Shown: piece after piece, positions 25,118-34,865 of the stretch
How positions within the stretch are numbered: position 1 is the first letter of the stretch
How the letters are laid out: every line of letters starts with the position of its first letter
Assembly: GCA_910585405.1 (NCBI GenBank)
Contig: CAJUDO010000002.1
Span: 1 to 64,000, forward strand
From: an uncultured Peptococcaceae bacterium
GTDB lineage: Bacteria > Bacillota > Peptococcia > Peptococcales > Peptococcaceae
DNA length: 64,000 nt
Direction of reading: 5' to 3'
The notes under the pieces: model-generated
What the model was told of the DNA's origin: nothing
The model's input: the letters and a program-made list of their open reading frames with translations, nothing else
Databases searched by the model: none
Position numbers and translations under genes: made by a program

Positions 25118-26042
25118 TGTCTTGTGTACTCCTTCGTCTGCTCCATAAATAGGTAATTGTTTCATTGCTATCATCTAAAGTAGATAAAATTTCTTCCATA
25201 ATTTCTTTCACCAAACCATCCGGCTCACAATAAAAAGCCTCTCTGAGTGCTGGGCACGCCTGGATATGTTTGCCCTTGCCGATAGCCTCTGCTGCCAAAA
25301 GACGAATCTGCCAATTTTCATCGGTCAAAAGCTGGGACAGAATAGGCACTACTGAACTATCTTCCATTTGCCCAAGGGCCTCTACCGTCATTTTCTTCAA
25401 TAAATAATTTTCTGTATGCAACAAATCAGTCAGCACCGGTATGACACTGCTATCGCCAAACGAGCCCAACAATTGCACCATCACCATTTTTCCCTGTACA
25501 TCAGCTTGTGGAAGCTTCTGCAAAATGATGGGAACCAATTTAGGTCCCAATGCCTGCAATACATCATAAATGCGGGAAGCCAGAAAATTTTCCGGCTTGT
25601 TTAAGGCATCCAGCATCGGCTCTATTACCAGCACCGGGTCCTGTTTCTTCAGTGCGCCGGCAGCTGCCAGACGCAAGCTTTCATTATTGCGGCGCATTTC
25701 CTGCATCAGAAATTCCACCACATTTGGATCATGGATATAGCCCAACGCTTCCAGCGCCTGGCCTTTTTGCCGTACAGACAAATCCCCATAATCAGCAATC
25801 AATTTGAACCAGTAATCCTGAAATGTGGCCTTCGCCAAATCTCGCTGCGCAAAGCTGTCCAATTCATCCCAATATCGCCAGAACATTTCCTCTCTGTCTG
25901 CCTGACTCATCAATTCAAGCGCAAAACGATACTCTGGCAGCTGATCGCGGCGCAAAATCCATTGACTGGCCACCTGCGCAATATCGGTTTGATTTTGCAG
26001 CATTTGCTGCCGTTGATACTTTTTACTTCTAAATGGAATCAT
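25071..26042 (-). CDS. HEAT-repeat protein
   Basis: 323 residues. At least five HEAT/PBS-lyase-like repeats run from ~90 to 290, for example GALKKQDPVLVIEPMLDAL and GSFGDSSVIPVLTDLL and AEAIGKGKHIQACPALREAF. No other domain is seen; likely a protein-binding scaffold. It lies between the radical SAM and MscS genes. The last ~35 residues overlap the MscS gene start and look unlike a conserved domain. Confidence 0.85.
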   Translation of the reverse strand: MIPFRSKKYQRQQMLQNQTDIAQVASQWILRRDQLPEYRFALELMSQADREEMFWRYWDELDSFAQRDLAKATFQDYWFKLIADYGDLSVRQKGQALEALGYIHDPNVVEFLMQEMRRNNESLRLAAAGALKKQDPVLVIEPMLDALNKPENFLASRIYDVLQALGPKLVPIILQKLPQADVQGKMVMVQLLGSFGDSSVIPVLTDLLHTENYLLKKMTVEALGQMEDSSVVPILSQLLTDENWQIRLLAAEAIGKGKHIQACPALREAFYCEPDGLVKEIMEEILSTLDDSNETITYLWSRRRSTQDNGRSRTSYGEYGLTT

Positions 26043-26143
26043 ATTCCTACCCCCGCTCGTATAATCCTAACGGCAGGTCTGCGATTAAAAACAGTCTGTT
26101 TTTTCACACTGGCTGCACCACTGAGGAAATCCAGCACGTCTCC

Positions 26144-27097
26144 TTAGAATTTCCCCATAACCGCTTTTCCATTCAGATAATCAAACTTACTTCCTTGTCG
26201 TGAATTGCGTGCTAAAAACTCTGCATCAATAGCATCCTTTATCTTCCACCAGCTTGTATCCCAGTTACAGAACAGCAGACTATCATCCTGTGGACCTTTC
26301 CCAACCAGCCTTTGGATAACAATCTCAGGGGAGAGATATTCTAAAAATGTAACAACCCGCTCCACATATTCCTTAAGCGAAATCATAACAAACTCGCCCG
26401 CCTCATAACGGCGGCCAAGCTCTGTGCCTCTGACCACATATAACGAATGCAGCTTCACAAAATCTACGCCCAATGCAGAAATAATTTTGGCAGTCTCTAT
26501 CACATCCAGTTCTGTATCACCGGGAAGATTGAGAATGACATGAGCAGTCGTGCTCAGTCCATAGCGCTTGATCCGCAGCACAGCATCAATATATTCTGCC
26601 AACGTATGTCCCCTGTTGATGTCAACCAAATTATGGTAATTTACCGTCTGTAATCCTAATTCAATATCAATATCCAAATTCCTGCTGGCTTTTACTTCCG
26701 CCAAAAATTCTAAATAGGCATCATTTATGCAATCAGGCCGCGTAGAAATGGCAAGTCCCACCAACTCTTCATCATCAATGGCAGCCAGCACCGTTTCCTG
26801 AAATTGTGCCAAAGGCATATAGGTATTGGTATAGGTTTGCAAATAACTGATAAATTTGTGCGCATGAAAACGTCGTTCATAAAAGGCTTTATTCTCCGCC
26901 CATTGCTCACGAATCGTCATCGTGTCCGGCAAGCACTGAAAACCAGAGCCCGATGATTCACAAAAAATACAGCCTCCGACGCCCACCGTCCCGTCGCGAT
27001 TGGGACAAGTGCCGCCAGGAATATTTAAAGGCACTTTATATACGCGTTCTCCGTAGCGTGCCTCCAACCACGGCGCATAATCACGATAATCGGGCAT
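26144..27097 (-). CDS. Radical SAM protein, TIGR01212 (YhcC) family
   Basis: 317 residues. The Fe-S cysteines are in GGTCPNRDGTVGVGGCIFC. The family continues through LVGLAISTRPDCINDAYLEFL, DIDIELGLQTVNYHNLVDINRGH and HVILNLPGDTELDVIET. Housekeeping protein probably involved in tRNA or protein modification, substrate not established. It starts two bases after the cvpA stop. It is not the SCIFF maturase. Confidence 0.9.
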   Translation of the reverse strand: MPDYRDYAPWLEARYGERVYKVPLNIPGGTCPNRDGTVGVGGCIFCESSGSGFQCLPDTMTIREQWAENKAFYERRFHAHKFISYLQTYTNTYMPLAQFQETVLAAIDDEELVGLAISTRPDCINDAYLEFLAEVKASRNLDIDIELGLQTVNYHNLVDINRGHTLAEYIDAVLRIKRYGLSTTAHVILNLPGDTELDVIETAKIISALGVDFVKLHSLYVVRGTELGRRYEAGEFVMISLKEYVERVVTFLEYLSPEIVIQRLVGKGPQDDSLLFCNWDTSWWKIKDAIDAEFLARNSRQGSKFDYLNGKAVMGKF

Positions 27098-27098
27098 A

Positions 27099-27785
27099 TC
27101 AAACTCCCCCCGTTACATCAGGATTTAAAAATTGACTACAAAAATGCAGTACTTGAGATTGGGCAAACAGTGACCCTTCCATAAGACCTAACACGCTGAT
27201 CCCCTTATACAAAATCAACATTGTCACAAAAGCAAGTACCAACGATACCAGCATACCGCCCACTCTGTCCATAAAACCTACCACTGGCACTAAATGCACC
27301 ACACCGGCCAGCACATGGCTCACAAAAAATAATATCAGACAACACAGCGCCCACAGCACAATAAACACGCTCCCTTTTAAGACAGAGGTTGCCACTGTAG
27401 TCGCAATCACATCCGCCATAGTCGCATATACACCTGCGCCCACTGCGTTTACCTGTTCCTGCACCGCCGTGAGAATGCTCTGTTTGATGGAATCAGGCAA
27501 TATGGATTGGTCCAGATAGGTATACAATTGTCCCATTCCTTGAAAGCTGGCCGTAATCGCCGAAAAATTATCAGGCATGGGGAGCATTTTTCGTATGCTA
27601 GCCCCCAGCACTTCTGCTGTGCCGAATTGTTCATTTAGCCAGCCCGTCACAGGAGAAGCCAGCAGATAGCTGACCACCAACGCAATCACGTTACCGAATA
27701 ATCCAATTAAGCTTTTTAAAAATCCCTTGCGGAACCCTGTCACCGCTGCGAATAAAAAAAGTGCAGCCAGAATCCAATCCAGCAT
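27099..27785 (-). CDS. CvpA family membrane protein
   Basis: 228 residues from an ATG after AGAGGG. The hydrophobic start MLDWILAALFLFAAVTGFRKGFLKSLIGLFGNVIALVVSYLLA is the CvpA signature; two more membrane helices follow later (SVFIVLWALCCLILFFVSHVLAGVVHLV). The family is linked to colicin V production, biofilm and envelope functions, mechanism unknown. Tightly followed by the radical SAM gene. Confidence 0.88.
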   Translation of the reverse strand: MLDWILAALFLFAAVTGFRKGFLKSLIGLFGNVIALVVSYLLASPVTGWLNEQFGTAEVLGASIRKMLPMPDNFSAITASFQGMGQLYTYLDQSILPDSIKQSILTAVQEQVNAVGAGVYATMADVIATTVATSVLKGSVFIVLWALCCLILFFVSHVLAGVVHLVPVVGFMDRVGGMLVSLVLAFVTMLILYKGISVLGLMEGSLFAQSQVLHFCSQFLNPDVTGGV

Positions 27786-27868
27786 TCGCTCCATCCCTCT
27801 TTTCCATAAATCCCATTCAGTTTGTATTTTAACCAATAACAGATTCAGAAAATTATAAAGATCTACCT

Positions 27869-28549
27869 CTACACCATTTGCCGCAGTGTCTTTTTCATCT
27901 CATCAGAAATCCGTCTGGACTCGACGCATTTCTGCACAGTTTTTTTCCACGTTTCCGCATCTAAATGATGTCGCTGTAAATAGCTCCACGTCGCTTCCGG
28001 CTGTTTTGCCAGTGCAGTAGCCAATGTCCATGCTACTGCCATTTTCACATAATAACCTTCATGGCACAGTTCATCCAAAAGAGACAATACCTGTGCGATA
28101 TAAACCTCGTTCAAAAAATAATCCATCATCATCACAACAGCAAAACGAATTTGATACTCCTTGCCGCTATGCAAATAAGGCTGTAAAAAATCCCACACAA
28201 GCTGTTGATTTTTAGCTGCAAACTTCAAACCACTACAAAAGCTATCACACACAGACCAACTATTAATACGGGGCACGAAAGCTGCAACATATTGCAGCCG
28301 TTCTTTCGGCTCCACCTTTATTGCACCGATCACCATACCCTGCAGCATGAGTTCCTCAAAATAATACGGCTCCCCAACCAAATATTGCTGCCAGTTACCT
28401 TGGGCAACCTCTTTTGCTATTTGCCGTAGCTGCGGCAACCGCACTCCCAATACATGCTCTACACCGGGCAGTAAATTGGCTGAGAACTTTTTATAATCGT
28501 TCTCCGCCAAGCGTTCAATTTCCTGGCGGATTTCCAAAAAATCATCCAC
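27869..28549 (-). CDS. AlkD-like DNA alkylation repair protein
   Basis: 226 residues of alpha-helical HEAT-like repeats as in AlkD, beginning LLPGVEHVLGVRLPQLRQIAKEVAQGNW, with EELMLQGMVIGAIK and SWSVCDSF. These enzymes remove alkylated bases such as 3-methyladenine or 7-methylguanine. Its GTG start comes three bases after the nfo stop, so base removal and abasic-site cleavage are co-expressed. Confidence 0.88.
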   Translation of the reverse strand: MDDFLEIRQEIERLAENDYKKFSANLLPGVEHVLGVRLPQLRQIAKEVAQGNWQQYLVGEPYYFEELMLQGMVIGAIKVEPKERLQYVAAFVPRINSWSVCDSFCSGLKFAAKNQQLVWDFLQPYLHSGKEYQIRFAVVMMMDYFLNEVYIAQVLSLLDELCHEGYYVKMAVAWTLATALAKQPEATWSYLQRHHLDAETWKKTVQKCVESRRISDEMKKTLRQMV

Positions 28550-28552
28550 ACC

Positions 28553-29392
28553 TCAGCCCTCCTTATAACATTCCCGTAGCATTACAATCTCCTGTCCGTA
28601 GCCTTCCAACGTATCATGAGGCGTTTCCAAGATAAAAAATAAATTCTTCAACCGCGGATGATTGATGAGCGCACAAATAGCGGAAAGCCCCAATGTTCCT
28701 TTTCCGATAGGCGCGTGCCGGTCCTTATGACTGCCCATGAGATTCATACTGTCATTCAAGTGGACGGCTTTCAGCTTGTCCAGACCTAAAACATCGTCAA
28801 ATTCATCCAATACTGCGTCTAAATCTGTTACAATATCATAACCGGCGTCATATATATGACAGGTATCCAAACATACACCCACCTTTTCTGGCAAATGTAC
28901 TCCATCTATGACACGACGCAATTCCTCAAAGCGGCTACCAATTTCACTGCCTTTGCCCGCCATCGTCTCCAGCAAAATTGTCGTGTGCTGTTCTGGTTTC
29001 ATCACTGTATTGAGCTGCTGTGTAATCTGTGCAATGCCTACGTCAATGCCCTGCCCCACATGACTGCCCGGATGAAAATTATAGAAATTCCCTGGCAAAT
29101 ACTCCATGCGCCGCAAATCGTCCGCCATCATTTCACAACTAAACTGCCGCACGCTCTCATCAGCAGAGCAAGCATTCATCGTATATGGCGCATGGGCCAG
29201 TATATAGGTAAACTGATGAGCTTGCGCCAATTCCAAAAAAGCTGCCACATCACTTTCTTTTATTTCTTTTGCTTTTCCGCCCCGTGGGTTGCGGGTAAAA
29301 AACTGAAACGTATCTGCATTGATTTTCAGCGCATCTTTCCCCATGGCCAGATACCCTTTCGTGGCAGACAAATGACATCCAATATGCAGCAT
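28553..29392 (-). CDS. nfo: Deoxyribonuclease IV (endonuclease IV)
   Basis: 279 residues from the ATG eight bases after GGAGG. TIM-barrel AP endonuclease: HIGCHLSATKGYLAMGKDAL, then FTYILAHAPYTMNACSADE, VCLDTCHIYDAGYDI and AVHLNDSMNLMGSHKDRHAPIGKG, holding the Zn ligands. It cleaves DNA at abasic sites and oxidised ends in base excision repair. It opens the nine-gene leftward run that ends with bofA. Confidence 0.95.
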   Translation of the reverse strand: MLHIGCHLSATKGYLAMGKDALKINADTFQFFTRNPRGGKAKEIKESDVAAFLELAQAHQFTYILAHAPYTMNACSADESVRQFSCEMMADDLRRMEYLPGNFYNFHPGSHVGQGIDVGIAQITQQLNTVMKPEQHTTILLETMAGKGSEIGSRFEELRRVIDGVHLPEKVGVCLDTCHIYDAGYDIVTDLDAVLDEFDDVLGLDKLKAVHLNDSMNLMGSHKDRHAPIGKGTLGLSAICALINHPRLKNLFFILETPHDTLEGYGQEIVMLRECYKEG

Positions 29393-29518
29393 GTATATAA
29401 CCTCCATTCACTTACAAAATGCAACTATCAGAAATATTTCAATGCTCCTAGTGTATCATGAAACAGAATCGCCTGCCAATAGAAAGATAGCAAATATCTC
29501 GGTTCGTGGAAAAAATAA

Positions 29519-29547
29519 TTGCTATGACTACTTTCGCATGCTATAAT
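29519..29547 (+). promoter_or_regulatory. Promoter of the SCIFF gene
   Basis: TTGCTA (29519-29524), 17 bases, TATAAT (29542-29547) on the plus strand, ~44 bp before the ATG. Confidence 0.75.
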
Positions 29548-29590
29548 AAAAAGAGATTTCGGCGTTTAGCTTGAAGGAGGGAAAACTATC

Positions 29591-29731
29591 ATGGCACACA
29601 TTAAAACAATCAGCGCTCAGAATTTGCAGAGTACTGTAAAAAAAGGTGGATGCGGTGAATGCCAGACATCCTGCCAGTCTGCTTGCAAAACATCCTGCAC
29701 AGTTGGTAACCAGGTTTGCAAAAATAACTAA
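29591..29731 (+). CDS. scfA: SCIFF six-cysteine ranthipeptide precursor
   Basis: 46 residues, too short to be picked up by simple gene length filters. Sequence features: MAHIKTISAQNLQSTVKKGG leader, then a Cys-rich core with Cys at 21, 24, 28, 32, 36 and 43 (CGECQTSCQSACKTSC, VGNQVC). This is the near-universal SCIFF peptide of Clostridia, normally modified by a dedicated radical SAM enzyme to form thioether bonds. The SD AAGGAGG is strong. A terminator follows directly, so no maturase is co-transcribed, and none is seen in the window. Confidence 0.96.
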   Translation: MAHIKTISAQNLQSTVKKGGCGECQTSCQSACKTSCTVGNQVCKNN

Positions 29732-29740
29732 GTTTCCACA

Positions 29741-29772
29741 ATAACCACCGCTGGCAGCGGTGGTTATTTTTC
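29741..29772 (+). terminator. Terminator after the SCIFF gene
   Basis: AACCACCGCT and AGCGGTGGTT arms are followed by TTTTTC. Confidence 0.85.
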
Positions 29773-29822
29773 TATACCCTCAGATAATTATCTGAAAATA
29801 CTATCCCAAAGGAGTAATTTGT

Positions 29823-30353
29823 ATGAATTTTATGGACCTTGCCAATATCCGTCAAAGTGACCGCACATTTACCACACAGAAAGTCGAACGTGCAGAATTG
29901 CTAAAATGTCTGCAGGCAGCACAAACAGCCCCCTCTGCGCGCAATTTACAGCCTTGGAAATTCATTATCCTGGACGACCCCGAGCTGGTACAGCAGGCAG
30001 CTGCAATTATCGCAGAAAATAAACTGGGAATCAACAAATTTGCGCAGACTGCACCAGTACTGGTTGCAGTCGTAGAAGAACCAAACAGTGCTGCGCCTGA
30101 CACACCAAACAAATGGGCACAGTTTGATTTGGGCAGTGCAACAGAACATTTCTGCCTTCAGGCTGCAGAGCTGGGTTTAGGCACTTGTATCATGGGCGCT
30201 TTTCATGAAGAGAAGATGAAGAACTTACTGCATGTCCCACAAGATCGCCGCATTTTTGTGATGCTCGCCGTAGGATATCCTGCAGAAGAGACACGCACCA
30301 AAACCCGTAAAGAATTGAACGCAATCCATTGTTTTAACCAGTATGAGGCTTGA
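29823..30353 (+). CDS. Nitroreductase family protein
   Basis: 176 residues with the FMN-binding nitroreductase fold: RQSDRTFTTQKVERAELLKCLQAAQTAPSARNLQPWKFIIL at the start, GSATEHFCLQAAELGLGTCIMGAF in the middle, and a short C-terminus. Probably an NAD(P)H-dependent flavin oxidoreductase; substrate unknown. It precedes the HAD gene by nine bases. Confidence 0.92.
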   Translation: MNFMDLANIRQSDRTFTTQKVERAELLKCLQAAQTAPSARNLQPWKFIILDDPELVQQAAAIIAENKLGINKFAQTAPVLVAVVEEPNSAAPDTPNKWAQFDLGSATEHFCLQAAELGLGTCIMGAFHEEKMKNLLHVPQDRRIFVMLAVGYPAEETRTKTRKELNAIHCFNQYEA

Positions 30354-30362
30354 GGAATCATT

Positions 30363-31052
30363 ATGACACCTAAATACAACACGATTTTATTTGACGCGGA
30401 CGGCACACTGTTGGACTTTGCCAAAGCTGAAGAAGCCGCCTTACAGAAAACCTTTGCTGATCACCAGTTCCCATTGGACCAAACTATACGCTCTCGGTAC
30501 CAGCAAATCAATAATCAGCTCTGGTCAGATTTTGAACAGGGCCTGATTGAGAAGCAACAGATTTTACGGCAGCGTTTTACTTTGCTTTTTTCGGAGTTCC
30601 ATATCGCCTACGATGGCTTTGCTTTTAACCAGGAATACCTGACTAACGTAGGTAATGGCTTTTTCACCATAGACGGTGCAGAACAAATCTGTCAATTGCT
30701 GGCGCCCCATTGTCGGCTGTATTTTGCTACCAACGGGAATGTCAATACTCAACGGAATCGGATTGCCGGATCAGGATTACAACAATATTTCTCAGGCACA
30801 TTTGTATCCGAAGCCGCAGGACAACCCAAGCCATCACCAATATTTTTTGAGTATTGCTTCTCCCAAATTGCCGACTTCGATAAAACCAAAACCATCATCG
30901 TCGGAGATTCGCTGTTTTCCGATATCCAAGGTGGCCATAACGCTGGTATTTCCACCTGCTGGTACAATCCGCAGAATAAACCATGCAGTTCTGAGATTAT
31001 ACCTGATTACGAAATCCACACACTGAATGAGCTTGAACAAATTATTTTCTGA
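30363..31052 (+). CDS. HAD-family phosphatase, YjjG type
   Basis: 229 residues. HAD motifs: I LFDADGTLLDF, II ATNGN, III/IV near VGDSLFSDIQGGHNAGISTCWYNP. The YjjG/TIGR02254 branch are pyrimidine nucleotidases that can clear non-canonical nucleotides. Just downstream of the nitroreductase gene in one transcript. Confidence 0.9.
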   Translation: MTPKYNTILFDADGTLLDFAKAEEAALQKTFADHQFPLDQTIRSRYQQINNQLWSDFEQGLIEKQQILRQRFTLLFSEFHIAYDGFAFNQEYLTNVGNGFFTIDGAEQICQLLAPHCRLYFATNGNVNTQRNRIAGSGLQQYFSGTFVSEAAGQPKPSPIFFEYCFSQIADFDKTKTIIVGDSLFSDIQGGHNAGISTCWYNPQNKPCSSEIIPDYEIHTLNELEQIIF

Positions 31053-31103
31053 TCAGGCCACAAACATTCATTGCCCTATTTTATTTTGAAAGCGAGGAAT
31101 TTT

Positions 31104-32846
31104 ATGATCGCCCATTTGCATGTACGATTCAATCTGTTAAACGCAGCACATCCCGTACAGCGGGATGTGCTTGTGCCCGACTATACAACGTTGGCTGCTG
31201 TCAATTCTATCATCAATGTCTGTTTCGGCTGGCCTGATACAGACCCATACGAGTTTGTATCCACCCAGCCGCCCTTACGCTATACAACACAGGAAGTGCC
31301 TGACGGTTCTGGTGCAAAAACGGCCATCTCCACTTATGAAGTACTGTTGTCTACGCCCTTGCAAAAATGCAGCGCGCTTGTGTTTCATCACCACTGCAAT
31401 CCAGCAGACGCAGTGCAAATCACCTTGCTGAACACGCCTGCTCTGTTGCCTACTGCCACTTTCAAGCTGGACGGATGGCAGGGAGAAAACCTTCCCTGTC
31501 AAGCAGGCGGCAAACCATTTGACAAGAAAAAGGTCGCAGAAACCTTACAGAACCTGCATGATCTCCTCTACTTTCCAAATGAGCAACTTTTATGGGATGC
31601 TGACGAATCTTATGATTTGCTACCGTTTATCGAAGATGACGATGAAAGTGAGTTGTTACTTTCCGACCCTGCGTTTATAAAAGAGTTTTTTCCCGAGTTT
31701 GCTGATTTATCGCAAGAAGAAGCGAAAGCAATCCTGAATGATTTACTGAAGGACGCCCGCGCCCATCTCCAGCAAATCTACACATTGAAAGAATGTTTCA
31801 AAACGTTAAATAAAGAAATGCTGCTGGACCTCATGCGGTTTCATCAATTTCATGGCTATAGTAAACTGCGGCGTCATGAACTGGAACAACGTCTGGAGCA
31901 GGAATTGTTGCAACGAGATTTTTTCCTTCAACAATTGAACGAACTGACCCTTCCAGAACTTGATCTCCTGCACACACTCAGTCAAGTCAATATACCCGTT
32001 TCTACATTGGATTCCCCGGTACAGGCAGATTATTTATTAAACTCTGGATTCTGTTATCTCATGGAAATTGAATCAGATTCCCTGCTCACTATGCCGAGAG
32101 AATTGCGTCAGTTGTATCAACAATGCGAAGAGGAAATTAATTTCTATCAAGTAGAGATTTTGGATGCAGTGCATATATGTGCTGTGTTAGCTGTTTATTT
32201 ATACGGTGCATTTCCTGTCGAGAAGCTTCTGCGTCGAATTAACCAGCTTTTGCATGAACCGCTCACCCTGACAGAATGCACGGATATATTATATTCTCTA
32301 AGCGCAAAACGCAATCAATATGTTTTTATGGAAGATTGGGTGATATCCAATGTCTTTTTTGATGTCGATTCCCCTTACAATTTCACAGAACTGGGAGCAC
32401 TCAAAGAAATACAGCGTAAATCCACTGATTTTTTCTGGCCTACCCAAAAAGATTTTGCGTCTTTTGCCTCCCAGCAAACACTTGTGAACTATGAATTATA
32501 TGATAAATTTTTCCGAAAGTTTAGTTCTTATCTAAATGATCCCACGGTTATTGACCGCTTAACCTTTTCCTTGGATTTTCTGCTTCGTTCTGGAAGTGAC
32601 CTTGATCCCATCACCGACTATACATTGAGTATATTCTTTGCGCCGCTTACACCGGAATTGTCAAAACAATTTAAAAAAGCGATACGGACAATCTGGGAGC
32701 ACACGCCCATTTGGTATTATCAAGGATATACGCCGCAGGATATGAAAAAGAAACAGACAAAGCAGCACAAATCATCTACACCCCAAAAACAAACGGGTAA
32801 AGTGGTTTCCCTGCAGAACCATCGCAAGAAAAAGAAAAAACGTTGA
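31104..32846 (+). CDS. pRiA4b Orf3-like / IS1096-passenger-type protein
   Basis: 580 residues from the ATG after GCGAGG. The N-terminal ~150 residues (TLAAVNSIINVCFGWPDTDPYEFV) resemble the plasmid pRiA4b Orf3 family. The long middle (~170-500) is not a domain I know, and the C-terminal ~35 residues are strongly basic (KKKQTKQHKSS, HRKKKKKR). There is no transposase nearby. Function unknown. Confidence 0.65.
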   Translation: MIAHLHVRFNLLNAAHPVQRDVLVPDYTTLAAVNSIINVCFGWPDTDPYEFVSTQPPLRYTTQEVPDGSGAKTAISTYEVLLSTPLQKCSALVFHHHCNPADAVQITLLNTPALLPTATFKLDGWQGENLPCQAGGKPFDKKKVAETLQNLHDLLYFPNEQLLWDADESYDLLPFIEDDDESELLLSDPAFIKEFFPEFADLSQEEAKAILNDLLKDARAHLQQIYTLKECFKTLNKEMLLDLMRFHQFHGYSKLRRHELEQRLEQELLQRDFFLQQLNELTLPELDLLHTLSQVNIPVSTLDSPVQADYLLNSGFCYLMEIESDSLLTMPRELRQLYQQCEEEINFYQVEILDAVHICAVLAVYLYGAFPVEKLLRRINQLLHEPLTLTECTDILYSLSAKRNQYVFMEDWVISNVFFDVDSPYNFTELGALKEIQRKSTDFFWPTQKDFASFASQQTLVNYELYDKFFRKFSSYLNDPTVIDRLTFSLDFLLRSGSDLDPITDYTLSIFFAPLTPELSKQFKKAIRTIWEHTPIWYYQGYTPQDMKKKQTKQHKSSTPQKQTGKVVSLQNHRKKKKKR

Positions 32847-32904
32847 TACGTACTGCATATTTTAGACAAAAATATCATCGTATCGTTTTTGCTCACAGAA
32901 AACA

Positions 32905-32942
32905 CAAAACCGGCTTGGAATAAAAATTCCAGCCGGTTTTTT
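32905..32942 (+). terminator. Terminator after the pRiA4b Orf3-like gene
   Basis: AAACCGGCT...AGCCGGTTT arms with an inner GGAAT/ATTCC stem, followed by TTTTTT. Confidence 0.8.
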
Positions 32943-33011
32943 ACATATTCTACACACTTAATTTTCTATGTGCTTCACAAAATTACAAAAAATAAAAGTC
33001 ATGCACTTGTT

Positions 33012-33262
33012 TCCGAATTGGACTTTCCGAACGTTACCCAGGCAGTTAGCTCGAACCAGGCACTCCCACGGCACACGCAAGTGCTTACTTATTGCTGCTT
33101 CCTTCCGGACCTGACAAGGTTCATAAGTTCGCGTTGCGCAGGACCCAGCCGTCAACACCACTTACCTGGGGCAGACTTCACAAAGCCAACCCTCGAACAA
33201 GCATCAACCCTGCTATAGCGGATTGCAGGTTACAGGGCACCGCTACCTCCCCATCTAGCATG
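33012..33262 (-). ncRNA. ffs: Signal recognition particle RNA (large bacterial form)
   Basis: On the minus strand the conserved apical part reads GGTCCGGAAGGAAGCAGC, the 4.5S/SRP S-domain GGAA tetraloop. The 5' half (GGTTGGCTTTGTGAAG... region) and a CTTGTTCGAGGGTTG stretch fit the Alu-like domain of the ~270-nt Bacillota form. It serves co-translational targeting with Ffh. The exact ends are approximate. Confidence 0.93.
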
Positions 33263-33338
33263 ACTATCGTTTATTTTAGCATGCTATCCCCTTATAAGTC
33301 AAGTGTCAAGCACGTTTTTGAGATATAAATTATATAAA

Positions 33339-34790
33339 CTAAAACATAAAACAAATAATGTTTAAAATCAAAGCCAAGGCACTAAATAGAACAATTGTAG
33401 GAGCTGTATATTTATACGTGTCCGTAGCTTTAATCCAATTCACATTAGAAAATAACAGCATACCCGCTGGTGAACCTGCTGGTAAAATAAATGCAATGGT
33501 ACAACAAATCGTTACCAAATAAACGATTTGTTCTGGAGGTATCCCCCAATTAGCACCGATCGGTATGGTCACTGTCATCATGATCATAGCTACTACCATG
33601 TTAATTGTAAAGTTTGTTACAAATACAGTAATAATAACTGTAATGATGAAAAAAGTAATCAGCGAAATATTAGAAAATACAGGAGTCAAAATTTTGGCTA
33701 AAAAGGCACTAATGCCTGTAGCTGGCAATGCTAACAGGCTTACGAAAGCCATAATACTCATTGTCATAATAATCATATTCCAGTTAACGCCTTTAACAGC
33801 TAATTCAGCGAAATTAAAAACAGGTTTGCTATCTATTCTGATAAAAGAGATTATAATAAAAATTAAAATTAATTTATTTTGCAAACCCATTGCATTAAAG
33901 AATTGTGTTAAAACGAGCGAATCTGGTAAAATACTTGGAATAAGTAAAAAGACAATTAAGGCAACCACTGAAAGTAACGCTACTTTACGCTGAGGTGTTA
34001 ATGTTAAATCATCGTCCTTAAAAAAGTCCATCTTTAAATTTTTCATTCTGCTTACGTCCAAACGGAATACCCAACGACATAACGCTAAAAAACATAACAT
34101 TGCACAAAGATTAAATGGCAATGAATAACTTAAATAATGTAACATATTAACGGCCGTTCCCGAAGTATTTGCGTAGCTATTTAAGATAACTAACGCATTA
34201 CCAGCCCATGGAAGTGCTGATAAACTCAAAGCCCCCATAGCAATAACACCAAACAGAGTAATTGTCGTAAATTTGTCATATGGTTTATACCCTAGGATAT
34301 TAAATATTTCATACATAATTCCCCAAGTAATAAAAACGCCTGCAAAAATATTCACAAAAGTACATAGAAGCCAAGCCACCGCAAATAACATAAATAGTAA
34401 CCGCCACGGATGCCCATTTAAAAATTTTCGCGTCAACAACCAAGCCGCCACAAAATTACTGGCTCCAGTTTCTTCCAGAAATGCAACAAGAATAAATATC
34501 AATATCGTAAATAATACAATATCACTGCCCCAACTAACAGCCATCAGCCCTGACAGATCCACAATTCCTGTGAAAGGAATCAAGAAAAATGCCAAAAGGC
34601 TCGGCCATACTTCAGAAGTAACGGTCCACCCATAAATAGCGCCGGCCAAAATACCAAGCATTTTAACCCCTTCTGATGTTAAACCATATGCAGGCGGAAT
34701 AATCCACCCCAAAAAAGCAAGGGCTAGAAAAATTGTTAGCTGTATATATCTTTTATTCGTTTCTTTTACAACAGCATCTTTTTTCGACAT
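33339..34790 (-). CDS. DASS/SLC13-family anion symporter
   Basis: 483 residues with ~12 hydrophobic helices and no signal peptide. The family pattern of sodium-coupled dicarboxylate, citrate or sulfate carriers is seen in the TSEVWPSLLAFFLIPFTGIVDLSG, SWGSDIVLFTILIFILVAFLEETG and ITVIITVFVTNFTINMVVAMIMMTVTIPIGA stretches. It follows the sulfotransferase gene by 75 bp, so it may import an aryl-sulfate related substrate or sulfate (inference). Confidence 0.8.
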   Translation of the reverse strand: MSKKDAVVKETNKRYIQLTIFLALAFLGWIIPPAYGLTSEGVKMLGILAGAIYGWTVTSEVWPSLLAFFLIPFTGIVDLSGLMAVSWGSDIVLFTILIFILVAFLEETGASNFVAAWLLTRKFLNGHPWRLLFMLFAVAWLLCTFVNIFAGVFITWGIMYEIFNILGYKPYDKFTTITLFGVIAMGALSLSALPWAGNALVILNSYANTSGTAVNMLHYLSYSLPFNLCAMLCFLALCRWVFRLDVSRMKNLKMDFFKDDDLTLTPQRKVALLSVVALIVFLLIPSILPDSLVLTQFFNAMGLQNKLILIFIIISFIRIDSKPVFNFAELAVKGVNWNMIIMTMSIMAFVSLLALPATGISAFLAKILTPVFSNISLITFFIITVIITVFVTNFTINMVVAMIMMTVTIPIGANWGIPPEQIVYLVTICCTIAFILPAGSPAGMLLFSNVNWIKATDTYKYTAPTIVLFSALALILNIICFMF

Positions 34791-34865
34791 AAAACTCTCC
34801 CCTTCTCAAATTCAATAATTAAATAACATTCTTTCAAATATAAATTTTGTTTCCCATAACTTTTT

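Noticed and set aside
26144..27097. SCIFF maturase
   Set aside because: The radical SAM protein belongs to the TIGR01212 housekeeping family and lacks the SPASM-type cysteine-rich tail expected of SCIFF maturases.
32958..33328. Short ORFs over the SRP RNA
   Set aside because: They overlap the conserved SRP RNA, which explains the sequence.
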